Below are positions 47,363 through 58,968 of a DNA stretch of 64,000 bases, piece by piece. The DNA lies in contig QNGE01001297.1 of NCBI GenBank assembly GCA_008508345.1, positions 67,884 through 131,883 of the forward strand, written 5' to 3'. Under the pieces are notes generated by a model. The model was not told the DNA's origin. It was given only the letters and a program-made list of their open reading frames with translations, and did no database searches. The translations under genes and the position numbers were made by a program. Numbering within the stretch: the first letter of the stretch is position 1; every line of letters starts with the position of its first letter. This DNA comes from Paragonimus westermani (taxonomy: Eukaryota; Platyhelminthes; Trematoda; Plagiorchiida; Troglotrematidae).

Positions 47363-48054
47363 GTCAAATCAAAAGACGGTTGCTAAATGTCACTTTGTTT
47401 CATTCCAAGAGAATGTGTGACAAGGAGGAAATCACAGGGTATTTATATGGTGCATAGCGGTCTACAAACACTCCCGAGTAAGTAGATCGAAGGATAGTTA
47501 CCAAAAATAGTAGTTAAGGTCAGTAAGCCACCAATGAGCGTAGCGGAATAGAGGTCGAGCTGGTAAAAAGCAGCGGAGGTTACCTCCGGATGGTTCCCGG
47601 TATTTCTGTTCATTCTGATTAGACGAAATAGTTCTCTCTCGAAGAAGGCGGTTTTGGACAAAAAAATGGGGCTGCCTAACATACACACTGAATAAACGAC
47701 ACGTCATTGTGCACTCGCGAGCGCCGTTCTTACGGCGGTGTCGGAACTTCCAAGGCCGATACGTTGATATGACAGGGTCGTAACCCAATGGTACTGCGAA
47801 CCGGCGGGATCTTGATACAAACCGGCTGTGCAAACATCCGTTTATCACTGAGCAGTTAGTTATATAGTGTTGGGTTGCTATCCATTTTGTACTATCAATC
47901 TCATGGAAGAAAAGGGCCATACTTGCAGTAGTTGACCATTGTCGTCTTTGTCTGTTACTCACTCGCTAAAGCATCTCGGACGTTCGCCCACACGTACTTC
48001 CAAAATTTGCACCGATGCGACGGATTGGCCAAATAAACAAACTGTAAAGCTTAT

Positions 48055-48122
48055 GATGATTAGTCGGGGATTTGGTTTATTTTCAAGTTGACCATCACTC
48101 ACCAAATCCCGGACTACTCATC
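48055..48122. repeat. Fold-back copy of the SINE tail
   Basis: Left arm GATGATTAGTCGGGGATTTG (48055 on) and right arm ending GGACTACTCATC (48101-48122) are reverse complements with two mismatches over 22 bases. The 24-base loop is TTATTTTCAAGTTGACCATC plus CTCA. Both arms are the terminal 22 bases of the SINE tail inserted in the PLEs. Confidence 0.8.
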
Positions 48123-48261
48123 AGTAATCTAAAAAATCGCCTTGCAGGTTTAATGAGATAAGTGATCTTCACCTGTCTCGGAAGTCCTAATCGTGGGGTT
48201 AGCGATTGGAGTTAACAGGACTGTTACTGGTTGAGCCTTCAGATTTGATGATTCGGTCGTG

Positions 48262-48487
48262 CCTAATGTGAGGTCAGTAGTGCAGTGGTCAACACGGCTG
48301 CCGCATGATTGGAATGGCCGGAGTTCAAATCCCGGCCGTGGCAAGGATATACACTAGTGACGAACTCTAATGAGAGCGAAACTCGAGTCTAGTGCTTTTT
48401 TCACAAGAGGCAGGCTGGCTGGCAAGTCTATCTGAATGTGAAGGCTGCGATCAAATGTGAGTGGTGGTCAACTTGAAAATAAACTGT
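48262..48487 (+). mobile_element. tRNA-derived SINE (family 1), near full length
   Basis: The head has a perfect A box TAGTGCAGTGG (48278-48288) and B box AGTTCAAATCC (48322-48332) 33 bases apart, with a T-arm stem GGCCGG/CCGGCC. A decayed anticodon arm prevents naming the tRNA. The body is followed by a tail (AGGCTGGCTGGCAAGTC … GTCAACTTGAAAATAAAC) shared with the fragments in PLE-C and PLE-D. This copy lacks the final CCCGACTACTCATCAGT block. Transcription by RNA polymerase III and LINE- or PLE-dependent mobility are family inference. Confidence 0.8.
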
Positions 48488-48734
48488 AGATCATATGATG
48501 ATACTCCGGCTGTTTTTTCTTCGTCGAGTATTGTTCACCGGGACTGATGTAGCAGACCTTGTTGCTACTACAGTTGATTGTTCGAAGTACTGAGAAGGCA
48601 TCGTGGCGAAATTACATGCACGCCTAAGTCAAAAACACTGCTGGCTCGTTTGTTTGATCTAGTTTCTCCGATTCTTTTTAAAAGAGATCCAAATGCAAAA
48701 AAATTGGGGGCTCGAAATCCTAATTCGGAATTGT

Positions 48735-48870
48735 TGGACTCCCTGCGTAGCTTCGTAGTTTGCTATATCTGGGCACGTTGTTTTTGTTGCCGCTTCGAAT
48801 CCAGCCGAAGTCCACATTTTTCGCAGTTGGGTACTTTCTAAATTATTCAATCTGCCACGCATTTCATGAC
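48735..48870 (+). repeat. tRNA-derived SINE (family 2), second copy
   Basis: A-box-like GTAGCTTCGTAG (near 48749) and CTTCGAATCC (near 48795), followed by AGCCGAAGTCCACATTTTTC and AGTTGGGTA, aligned with 5755-5832. The B box has one change (C for G at its first base). Confidence 0.5.
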
Positions 48871-49471
48871 CAGCATGCAACTAAGTTTTAATATCAATAT
48901 ATGGATCTATCAAATGTCAGTCGTGTATTAGGTCACTGTCAGACTGGCTACCTGGTCAGAACACACGGTGACTCTCAACGCGAGAATGATTGATCATATG
49001 GTGGTCGAAACTTGCGAATAAATTGTGGTTGAACCCATAACAGGATTGAAGTCTTCGGATGCCAGATTTGCAGCATGCATCTGAAAGTTTATTGTGTGTG
49101 AATCAGAATTCTATGTAGCCTAACCTTCTCGACTGTACATCGCACCAACGATCTCTCCTCTATAACGAGCAAAATAAAATCGCTGACATTGATAACAACA
49201 AAAAACTTTACTTTGTCTTCAGGTAAGTGTAGCATCCAAGTTCAATTCAACTACCTGAAGAGCTACCGTTGTGTAAATTAAAGACGCTTCATTCACTGGT
49301 ACACGAAGAATCTAGAAAAATGTTTTTTTGGTTAAATGACTGAGATCAGCGTACTTGTCCGTTAAGAATTAAATGCACCATGCACGTGTAGGCTGTCTGT
49401 CATGTTCTAAGTGAAGGCTGGGATTGGGAATGCTCAGTTCTTGGTGTTTGCACTCACTTATTCTTATTCAG

Positions 49472-49607
49472 TGGTGCCAAAAAAGCAAACAACGACAATG
49501 AAGCAGCCGTTTGTTAGTGGGGCTCAACCGAGTTCATTTGCTCATTCCTTAATGACGCACAATTTTGATGGCTGGATACTGGTGTTATATAACAGACAGC
49601 CTCGTTT
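49472..49607 (+). CDS. Internal exon of the plus-strand gene (exon 3 candidate)
   Basis: Strong acceptor (CTCACTTATTCTTATTCAG) and consensus donor (TT|GTGAGT). Two bases, 44 codons, two bases. Peptide VPKKQTTTMKQPFVSGAQP then SSFAHSLMTHNFDGWILVL. The phase does not join directly to 47362, so at least one intervening exon would be missing. Confidence 0.42.
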
Positions 49608-52295
49608 GTGAGTAGTATTGTGCGCACAGCCTGGAGCTAAAAAGCAGGTTTTGACAGTCGGAAGAAGATGAAGCAGAAATGACTATTGGAGTAGTGTGTA
49701 CTTACTATGGGGGATGTCCCAACAGGGCGGACGACTGTATACTCTTGGCCAATGTGTGTGAATGCACATGAGCTATGCAGATGAGTGTACCTATGCTTTA
49801 AGCTAACCTGTGCGGGATTTCATACAGTAAACTATTTCGCAGGTCAAGCGCCCTTCCCGGCCACAACACTAGCACACTTCTCAAGGTGAACCAGTGATGA
49901 CTTGGCGTAACCAAACGCAGTCAATTACCAGTGACTCGTTTATTGTTCGTCTAATGACTAGTAATTCGCCCCATCCAGTTCTTTCTCTCCAATTTCCAGT
50001 CACGTTTGTATAGCGGTTAGACACCGGCTTATACCACTCAAGTATCGCGGTTTATATTCGGAGAATGAGCTAGTCAAAGCAAGCTAGTAAGAACGAAAGA
50101 GTTATCGTCAACTGTGGAGGATGTTCAAAGTATAGTCTTCGAGGATAATCTTTCCCTGATCCAATCACTCCCGCTGAGAATCTGTTGGTGGGCCAATCTC
50201 CCTTACTTTCCCCCCCCACATGTGCACACCATAATGTGGAGCATCCGGGATGTTGCTTTATGTGTATAATTGTTTGCAAGATAATGCAGTATACGGGGTC
50301 TTCATATACGTTTGCTACTAGAAGTATCACATCAGCTTGAACGATACGCCTTTGGAACTGCCTAGAATGACAGTAATTCGTGCCTTACGGATTGAAACCG
50401 AAAGGTGAACAACTGTGATTCTCCAGCGTAGTGATAGTCAGTAGACTAGAGGTGCCATTTTGCAAAGCGTTCGCAGACGCTTAGGAATCGTCAATGATGG
50501 AGTCACTATTTAATATGTTGGTAATTTATCTTATTTCATGAGTTAATAGTTCCGAGCACAGTACAAGGATTACTACTTAAGTGGACTGATAAACAATTAT
50601 TGTGGTTTTGGGGAAGTGTTCGACCACTAGATTTTTAGTTTAAGGAACCACAAACATAATTAAAAAGTCCACTAGCATGCACTATTCAGTAGTTGACTGT
50701 CTAGTCCTTGTTTATTCGTATTTAGTGGACATGAACCGTGTGTGCCCAACCACTAAATCTGCTCGAGCAGTCGAATCACCAACCTAATGGTTCCTTACCG
50801 TCGTTTTTTAGATACCCGGTGCTCGGTAAGAAAATGACGTCAGGTTGCAGTGGTATGCCGAAAATACAAAAACGAAAGCACGAAAATCAGAAAACTTGAA
50901 GGGAAAATGATCTTGTGACCTAATCATATGTGAAAAATGATGCCTTCTGTATCAGTTTTACACCATTGCTGTTCGCTCAAACAAAAATAGGATGTATGCA
51001 TCAGATTCTTGGAAGATTTGTGTTTTGGTTTATCTGAATGCGTAACACTCTAGACGAAACATGTGACACGTGTTGATCCGTATTTGAAACCGAGCAGCTA
51101 CAGGCAATCAACTCCAAACACCGATATTCAACTGCATGTGTTTTCTGATAACCTTTATCTAAGATGACAAAAATTTTTGTCTCCAATTGAACGCGAGTGA
51201 TCTAGTGTCTTAGGTACCAAAAGTTCAGCCCTACTAAAATAAGACCGAATAAACTAAAGTATCAGACATTTGGCTTCAAATTTAGGTGAAACAACAAAAA
51301 AATGCCTAACAAGAGTGACGATTTATTAAACTTGTTTGCGGAGTCCTTTTACAACCTAAATAAGCCAACAAAACTGGTGACTTGTGATTTTTAAAAGCGG
51401 TCAGTATCAACATGTGTTCAAAATGGCTTTGCACAAAAGGAGCCAACCGAGTTCGACAGTTACCAAGGCCCGAACCATTCGCTTTGCCATGTGTGTGCTG
51501 TAATGAAGATGTGTACTAAAATGGGGCGGAAAAGGTACTCGTGGATGAGATTAGAATGAAATGGTGCATACCCGTTGTGCTTTGATAGGAAGTGATTACG
51601 GTTGGCTCTGGCACAACCAGAATTTCTGTAGCTTAGATTCATTTACGCTTGCAACCAGACGAAGATGCACTAAGTGAGTCGTTTTTATTGCTGTTAGTGT
51701 ATCTACAGATACTATGATTTATAAAACTCGTACAGGAAATGACATCGATTTTCTTCAGATTCTTTCATTTTACTCTGTTTCAAACTCCCTTGTTTTATCC
51801 TGTTTGCGTAATGACAGTTGATGCAGAAGGTTAGAGGACAAGATTTACATCCATGATTATGTGACAGGTTTCAAGGTACATTCACATGACGATTGCATTT
51901 TCAATAGGCCAGAGTTCTCTACCATGCATTGAAAGTTTGTGAGTGAGTAAGTGCTTGTGCGTGTTCCAACTGCTACTAACACTAGTATGATGAACCGTGA
52001 AATTAGATTTGAAGGAAAGTTGTAGAAATATAGGCTGTTTTGCTTGCAAACAAAGCCAGTTATAACAAACTTACTAACGATGGACTAAGGGGGAAAAAAT
52101 GAATCGAGCTGAAGCTCTAATCAACTGAGGTGGATGGATCATCCATCATTCAATACTGTAAGAAGCTCGTTTTTGCTTTAGAAGTTAAAGTAATCGTCAA
52201 ACACCAATAATTGTTAAAGAGGTCAGTTCGTGAATGTGAGGTACACTGTGCATAATATGTATAGGATATTTAATTGTGACACCCTTGTTTTCTAG
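49608..52295. other. Intron or intergenic stretch
   Basis: No exon with both splice sites and open phase was recognised. A linking exon is needed if 49607 and 52296 belong to one gene. Confidence 0.35.
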
Positions 52296-52463
52296 GGTTA
52301 TACGAGAGTACCGTAGTGGCTCAGGTGGCGTCACAAGTTGCTTTCACCGTCGTTCGCTCAGATATGACAACATTTCTGCTGACGCTTACATCAATCTGGA
52401 ATCAGTCCCTTTTCTTAATGTTTAGCAAAACTGTAGGCGACGAAAGATTGCCTTTCTTTACAA
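52296..52463 (+). CDS. Internal exon (exon 4 candidate), hydrophobic
   Basis: Acceptor CCCTTGTTTTCTAG and consensus donor CAA|GTAAGA. Two bases, 55 codons, one base. The peptide LYESTVVAQVASQVAFTVV… continues MTTFLLTLTSIWNQSLFLMF, hydrophobic enough for a membrane segment or a buried helical repeat. Another frame is open to a TAG but lacks a donor. Exit phase fits the exon at 55229. Confidence 0.42.
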
Positions 52464-53314
52464 GTAAGATCCATCATGAAACGTCTTCTCGTCTGTTGCC
52501 TAAAGTTCCTCGAACACCGATATAAGATAGTAGAGCTATCTTATTCACAGAACAACAAATTGTTCCACCGGAACCTCATAACTCTTCGCATGAACCCAAT
52601 TTAGCTTCCGCTTGCGTAGACTTTTAATAATATCATATTTATCTATGAGTAAACCGTAGTGATTGGCTACTGGTATTTTGATGGAAAGCAACATCAGCAA
52701 TTATGATGTCGTGTAATCGTGTAGACAAATGATCTCAAATATTTCTGCTGTGTGCGATAGAAACACAAAGATCATTTAAAATGAAGTGATGTACGCTGTC
52801 AGTTTAGTGTATTCAATTCGTGAAAGTCTCCAACTCGAATTCATGATTTTGGTTTCCTATGTAATCTGATTGGGGATACGAAGAGTTAAACTTTGTAAAC
52901 CGAAACATTAAGAGTGTTCACAGCTGAAATGAAGTTATAAGCAGAAACTCATTGTCTTTTCTTAAGTAACCAATGCAAGATAAATGTAAACAAATGTCTC
53001 GGTGCAAATTCACGCATCATCTGTGTTCGGCGCGAAACAAAAGCTTCAGTTATATCAAAAAGGCTGCTTTCTCATTCACTGAGTAGATGAGAAACGAAAT
53101 TCGGCTACTCGTTTGAATCGACCTGAACTGTACACTCCATCTCCAATCCATTCAGCACCATTTCTTGTAAACGACCGAAAAACGGTTTCGTGTTCACCTG
53201 ATGCACACTTCATCGTTTGAGGCCTTAAAAGTTCATAGGTTGTTACAGGGAAGAAAGTTTTTTTCGGAAAAAAAACACTGGATTTCAGTTTGATCTTGTT
53301 AGAGCTCGTCGGTA

Positions 53315-53578
53315 ATGCACAGCCTTGCCACGAGTGCAGTCATTTGTGAGTTTTGCTCAATTCATACGAAAAAACCTCTACCGCTCATCAGTATAGAGAA
53401 ATGCCATTGCTTGTGCAGTCCTGTCCATGTGTTTGTCGGGGAAAATTGTGCTGGACGGTTTGTGAACAACTGCATCAGCAACGAACAGTGTTCAGGCAAC
53501 TGGGCACATTTGATTAACTATGGGAGTGAACTAGGAAACTTGTACTGCAGATTGTTTCTCATACACGTAAAGATCTGA
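53315..53578 (+). CDS. Cys-rich open segment, possible exon
   Basis: 87 codons with ten cysteines, including CHCLCSP, NCAGRFVNNC and EQCSGN, and a possible acceptor CCGCTCATCAG within it. The spacing recalls small extracellular Cys-rich modules, but no family can be named. It does not fit the phase of exon 52296. Confidence 0.22.
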   Translation: MHSLATSAVICEFCSIHTKKPLPLISIEKCHCLCSPVHVFVGENCAGRFVNNCISNEQCSGNWAHLINYGSELGNLYCRLFLIHVKI

Positions 53579-53699
53579 TAGAATTTGTAATGCCTCAGCT
53601 GATTCACTTATGGGTTACGTGCTACAATGCGAACGAAGCTCTATATCACACAGTTCTGTCTACAAAGCAACCTGTCCTGTAAATAATCCAGTTTGAGCG

Positions 53700-53806
53700 A
53701 ATGCCAACTGGAAGGTGGTTGAGTGCGGTTGGTCAAACTCATACCGAGCTCTCTCGGTTGTAGTTTTGCCAGCCGCGGAATATTCAACTGAACAAAAAGG
53801 TGATTG
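53700..53806 (+). repeat. Interspersed repeat, copy 2
   Basis: Partner of 17510-17640 (see there); diverged. Confidence 0.5.
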
Positions 53807-54359
53807 TCAGTGCGAATTTGCTCCGAAATAGGCTGATTAGTCCATCTTTAGCGGATAGTTGAATAAACGAATGAAGATTACGAGTGAGAGCAAATGAGAA
53901 ATGAATAGGTAGCACTCGTTTTTGATCACGTGGACGATCGGCACTGACAATGGCGAACAACTAATTTTTAATTTAGGCTGAGTTGATCGATTATGCAGTC
54001 CGCTCAAGTTCATAGGTTTATGCAACAGAAATATCGACGGGCTGTATGTTTATGAGACGGAGATTAATGTCAGTTACATGCATGAAGCGTGTAATGTGGT
54101 TCACAAGTATCCTTACGAAAAGGATTGATAGACAGAACGACGGGAGAAGGTTGAAACTGATTAGACCTAGTGGCAAGTTGGAATCCTCAGCAGATACTTC
54201 TTAGAAAATATTGGTGAAACCAAGTAGATAGATGGTATGCATCCAGTTGTCCGTTTGTATTATGGATTGTTCAGTCGGTCCGGTAAACCATTCTCAGTGT
54301 TCACCGTTGAGTCGATCGGCCGTAGCACTGGATTACAGTGACATGGGGATGGCACTGCA

Positions 54360-54900
54360 TCGTTATTGAACGTGTACGTCAGTGAGGCAGTTTTTCCGAC
54401 TGAATCATACCCAGGCTGTCTAAAGCCAGAAGGTGCCTTGAATGTGCCACCTAGTTCGAGCACAATTTGTGCAGGATTGGAGGCCGCGATCGACCTACAG
54501 GTCTGGGCTTTTTCAGCCCCGCCTTCGACTCACAGCTGTCGTCGTTCTGTAACTCGGATGGCCACCATTCGACTGCCTTAGAAAGGGCTTGTCCAACTTA
54601 ACCAGCCCGTCGTACGACAGCGAAGACCGATGCTTATGCCAATCTGAGCGAATCGCCCACGTACCCACTGACAGACAGAAAAACCGGTATGTCAGACCTG
54701 TCGTTCGTGTGCGATACGCACACTCCCTCGCGTACATTACTCATTGCGCACACAGTAGCCTGAACTTTGTCAGCTCATTAACCGGGCACAGTCGAGCTAG
54801 CTCCGTTGGTCTCTTGCATCCGGCGCATGCGCGGTCTTTCACTTCACAAGAGTTGACCAAACCTTGTTTGTCAGCCTACCCATGCGCATATTTATTGTGT
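54360..54900. other. GC-rich block with overlapping open frames
   Basis: Frames open on both strands (54366-54581 and 54589-54996 plus, 54513-54737 minus), higher GC than the flanks. This pattern fits the relic of a repeat or retroelement rather than an exon. GGTTCGATGCC near 54906 matches a pol III B box but no A box lies at normal distance. Confidence 0.3.
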
Positions 54901-55228
54901 AACCCGGTTCGATGCCGAAATCCAGAAAGCTCATTGGAATATCTTAACATGATATCGAGACATCTTAAACTGGGAAAGGTATGGTCCAGTAGTTAAATTC
55001 AACTGTCCCGTAGTCACTGTGAGTTTTGGATTGTTGCCCATTGTTGGTTAGGTTGTAATGAGGACAAGAGAATTGTTGATCACCTAATAGTATCTCGGAA
55101 AAGCTAAAATAATCCAACTTACATTACTATCTCAAATTCGACAGCGAAGGAAGATACTCAACAATTAACTGACTGGTTCGGAAAAACTAGTTCCGGCTAA
55201 TTGAAATCTCTCAATATTAAGGTCTAAG

Positions 55229-55400
55229 TGAAGCCTAACGCCAGTATTCTGCGTAGGTCTGCATCGGCAGTCCCATACGGACATCACATGCACGTAGATC
55301 ACACCAACCAGGCAAATGAAATTTTGAGTGACGGTGGCTACCTACCAGAGTGGTCAGGAAGACCTAATATCACCCCGTTAATTATACACGAGGCCTTCAG
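55229..55400 (+). CDS. Internal exon (exon 5 candidate)
   Basis: Acceptor AAGGTCTAAG and donor TTCAG|GTACGA. Two bases, 56 codons, two bases. Entry joins the single base left at 52463 (A+TG). The peptide includes HMHVDHTNQANEILSDGGYL and EWSGRPNITPLIIHEAF. The acceptor lacks a strong pyrimidine tract. Confidence 0.42.
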
Positions 55401-55843
55401 GTACGAGCACAAACAGAGAACGTGCACAGTCTGCTTTACCGATTTTCCTAACACTGTAGACTAATGTTATGTGTAGGATAAACAGATTTGACGTCCAACA
55501 TTTTCGTTCTGCACCAATTGTACACAATGCCTACTACGAATAGTTTACCCCGAGCACAAAGATTGAAAAACCAGTCTACTGCGTTAAAGAATTAGGTCAC
55601 ATTGGTGCAAAAAAGACATCAAAAGATAACTTCACTGTGCACAATAAGCAGATAGTTCTGCATTCGGGGACTCACCATCTGTGAAGGGCTGAGTCAGTAT
55701 GCTACTTTGCACTCCAAGGGCCTTTATATCCCACCGAAATGGTGGTGAATAGAACCGTTAGATTGATTTTTGTAGTTGATTCGTTACATGCGTGAAGCAA
55801 GTTGGCCAGGCTCTGTAATGACATGAGGATATTAACTATTCAG

Positions 55844-55898
55844 ATCTCGGGTTTTCAAGTCGCAATGGTATCTGAACCCAGCAAGCAAACTCGAGTAA
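55844..55898 (+). CDS. Possible terminal exon (exon 6 candidate)
   Basis: After TTAACTATTCAG, one base completes the codon split at 55400 (AG+A, Arg). 17 codons follow (SRVFKSQWYLNPASKLE), then TAA. In an alternative frame the same DNA could be an internal exon ending CGA|GTAAGA. The phase from 55400 favours the terminal reading. Confidence 0.35.
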
Positions 55899-56279
55899 GA
55901 GGTAGTCTCGCAGTTTTGTCTCCTTACGTGACAAAAATCGTAGTGAGACTCATAAACGAAACACAGAACTGCATGGGGTTCGGATTAAACATGGAAGTTG
56001 TTTTGTTCACCATGGTAGTATTCTGAGTTGGAGAATGGAGAGATAACGATGACAAATGTGGGGAGATAGTGGCTATTTCGCAACGCTAACGCTTATGATG
56101 TCAATCATGCCAATGTCCTGAACATCCTGCGCTGGAACGAAAACAGCAACCCACAAGACCTTGCAGAGTAAACCAGCCGCTTAAACTTACCGAATAATAC
56201 AAGCTTCGATCAAAGACGACCATATTTGTTAGAAAATATGAAAAGTGTGCTTCCTCCGCAAATTGGATACATTTTGAAA
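55899..56279. other. Convergent spacer
   Basis: Lies between the end of the plus-strand exons and the minus-strand ORF at 56280. No clear AATAAA is seen for either. Confidence 0.3.
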
Positions 56280-57002
56280 TCACTGAAAGATATCTCTTAA
56301 TCGTTTGTTGGGGTGGGGACCTGCAGCTTTGAAGCAAAATGCACGATCGGTGCAATGAGACAGGCATGCGAACACACTTTGTATGCGACACTGAGTTTTG
56401 TCTGGAATCAATAGATCGGGTGGTGAATAGAAGAATTGTTCTCCGTTGCTGCGCCAATACTCTGTCGCCATACGACTTTGTAAACGAGGCATGAATAGTA
56501 GGCAGTACCGTCCAGGCAAGACTCCCGTCATTTTGCCTCTGAGCTGATCAAGATGAGGCAGGTTTAGCCCACTGTCAGTGCCCACTGGTAAAGTCCCTGT
56601 GATGGCACTTTTAAATTGTGGCGACTCATCACCTTCAACTTCCTGATAACAGCCAGGAACTGACAACTCCTCAATTTCAACAAAATTTCCATTAAACAAC
56701 TGGAATGTCTTATTTAAAACCATACTGTTGCTTGAGCCTAGCGATGACACTATATGCGGTTCTTTTATTAGACAACTGTAACGAACCGGACACATGACAC
56801 AGCTGCGACCACCTGTCATCCAAAAGCACGACAGTTTGGAAACGATGAAGACTGAAATGAATACCAGTTTAGTGAACGAAATTGTTAGAAACATGCATTT
56901 CTCACGGTTACAACGTATTCTTTGAAGTATCCAAATCTGCAACCAGGTTAGAATCATGCGACTGTTGTTGTGAGTTAGCAGACAATATCGCGGATGACTC
57001 AA
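56280..57002 (-). CDS. Unidentified ORF, possible secreted protein
   Basis: The longest non-transposon frame in the window: 240 codons, stop TGA. The likely start is the internal Met at residue 37 (56894), because the next ~20 residues (MFLTISFTKLVFISVFIVSK) form a typical signal peptide; the start context is weak. The mature part has eight cysteines, among them CVMCPVRYSC near the start and CRIQSVFACLSHC near residues 209-221, then FCFKAAG. A PAN/apple-like or other small disulphide fold is possible but unproven. It may be a single exon or a 3' exon (an acceptor-like CTACTACAG lies at the 5' end). Chance occurrence of such a long frame here is unlikely but not excluded. Confidence 0.45.
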   Translation of the reverse strand: MSHPRYCLLTHNNSRMILTWLQIWILQRIRCNREKCMFLTISFTKLVFISVFIVSKLSCFWMTGGRSCVMCPVRYSCLIKEPHIVSSLGSSNSMVLNKTFQLFNGNFVEIEELSVPGCYQEVEGDESPQFKSAITGTLPVGTDSGLNLPHLDQLRGKMTGVLPGRYCLLFMPRLQSRMATEYWRSNGEQFFYSPPDLLIPDKTQCRIQSVFACLSHCTDRAFCFKAAGPHPNKRLRDIFQ

Positions 57003-57313
57003 CGACTGTAGTAGTTACATTTTCGTTACAGTTCCTTTTTATTCAAGCGACCACTCCATTCTGCATCGTACATTAGCAAAAGCTAGTTGACTACGTTACG
57101 AAAGTGATACCAGAAGCACTAGGAAGTCCGCTACGTATCTGGCCAGTGTTTGGTTAACGTTAACGTACAAAGTCCCCGGTTGGTGTGCATTTGTAAGGCG
57201 TCATATTCTGAACTATCGCTACCTGCTGAAACTCCCCACTTCCCGAAATGAAAGCAGAAAGACGGGACTGGTGACAGAGCGATCATAAGGCTACTAGCTT
57301 CAGTAGGTTACTT

Positions 57314-57784
57314 TTAGTTAATGAAGAATCCAGCCGGTCCCGAAGACCCGGTTTTCTCGATGGTTGTTTGGGCCCAGCTAGTCATGCATTTTCTTCGCAG
57401 GGTGGTTATAATAAATTCGATGTGATATGATTGGTTACTATGTTGCACGATTGACAAACTTTGATTGGCGTCAGAACTGTGTGACACTTGTTGAATTCGC
57501 TTGGAGAAGTTCGCCCATCGCAAACTCTTTACATGCTCCTCTCTATTAACCCAGTTTTTACACTTCAGGGAAGTCTGTGACCGATGCGCAATGTTCAACA
57601 GTCTTAATTTCAATGCAAACAATCTCCGGGCTTCAACGGTTGGAATGCGATAAAATCCATAAGCTCTATTCAGAGATGGTGACGATAAGTTGAAAGCCAG
57701 ATGGAAGGCAATTTTCATTGTTAACCCAATTCTCAAATTATGGTCCAAACATCTCATAAAATTCAAATGATCGGCTGCTTCCAT
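57314..57784 (-). CDS. Unidentified ORF, 156 codons
   Basis: ATG in good context (A at -3, G at +4), stop TAA. The protein is basic and helical-looking (IPTVEARRLFALKLRLLN, REEHVKSLRWANFSKRIQ), with few cysteines and no recognisable domain. It lies 300 bases upstream of, and on the same strand as, the ORF at 57002, so the two could be exons of one gene. A plus-strand frame overlaps its 5' end (57740-57979). Confidence 0.3.
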   Translation of the reverse strand: MEAADHLNFMRCLDHNLRIGLTMKIAFHLAFNLSSPSLNRAYGFYRIPTVEARRLFALKLRLLNIAHRSQTSLKCKNWVNREEHVKSLRWANFSKRIQQVSHSSDANQSLSIVQHSNQSYHIEFIITTLRRKCMTSWAQTTIEKTGSSGPAGFFIN

Positions 57785-58968
57785 AATTCAGCTTTAATGT
57801 TATCCATGGGTCATTACCAAATGAAGTCTAGATTGCAGTGGGAGCTACGCACACCAGGGGGAGCAAGACTTCGGATTGAGTTGGAGAAGAATACACGAGG
57901 TTTTTATTTAAACACGGAGTGCCGGCACTACTCAACTAAGGCAATGATGCTGGCAGCTACATCTGGACGCTTCGGATAGCAAAAGCTTTTAAAGCACAAG
58001 TCCTGAGGGAGTTAGACTGTGTAACCTTATAAAAAAAATTCCGGGTGGCACATCACACATTTACAAATCAGACACGTATTTCGTGTAAGACGTGCCCCTC
58101 TCATCCAGAACTGTCACATTCTTGTATGAACAAAGTAATTTGCACTTATCATCGGCGTCTCGGTAAACATTGGTTACGTAGCTTTCAACGAATGTTGGTC
58201 ATTCATCTAGTTACGTTTTCTCGCTTGACAATGCGTATGACTTCAATCAGATAAATTAATTCCGCGTAATTTCATCGCTAACCGTAAGCCGACTAACAAA
58301 GACCACAAATTCGTCAACGGATGTAAACAAGTGAATACACGTTCGTAAGATGCAGTCAATCGAGAACTATGCAATGTTCACGTGTGGTCCGCGCCGCTTC
58401 AGCAATGCTAACTACCTCTGTTAAAGAAGGTCAAAGTAAACACCACGTAGATGAGAAATGGTGGGCACAAACAGTGCAGCGTGATACCTTGTACGAAGGC
58501 ACATTGCATGTTTCATTTTGTTTGCTATAACACAATTGATACAACCCATCTACAGTGGATGGACAATCGGTTTGACAATTGTTAATCAACGATGTTCATG
58601 ACACAGTGGCATAACGGTGTTAGTATAACAATCAGTGCTGGTTTGGGCATGCTTTAGGAAGTTTGCTCTGTACTCCTATCCTAAACGTTCCTTCATTCGA
58701 GTGATGTTCATCAGCGTGCACAGTTTGTATGATAGATAACACTCCGGTATGATTACTAGAATGATCCAGAGTGACGCTTCCGCTAAGTGCTGCGCTGATT
58801 GATGCAGAAAATTCGTGAAGCGTCTGTTAACCACTGTTGAACTAGTAACAAGATAGGGTTAGACCGTATGGAACGTGGTTTGTATCTAAAAAGCGCAGAA
58901 TTGGTTGGTTCCGATCATACGCAGGTAAACGGCTGGTAATTGTGGAAAAGTTCATCTAGTTAAGTGTT
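57785..58968. other. Intergenic
   Basis: The plus-strand frame at 57740-57979 is protein-like at its end but unsupported. Nothing else recognised. Confidence 0.3.

Larger units (their letters stand above)
52464..55228. other. Intron with repeats
   Basis: Contains a repeat at 53700-53806, a Cys-rich open segment at 53315-53578 and a GC-rich block at 54360-54900. Confidence 0.35.

Noticed and set aside
48262..48343. Functional tRNA gene
   Set aside because: Boxes are good but the anticodon arm does not fold and it continues into a SINE body.
54798..54916. tRNA gene from A- and B-box-like sequences
   Set aside because: Boxes are about 100 bases apart with a mismatch in the A box; no cloverleaf.
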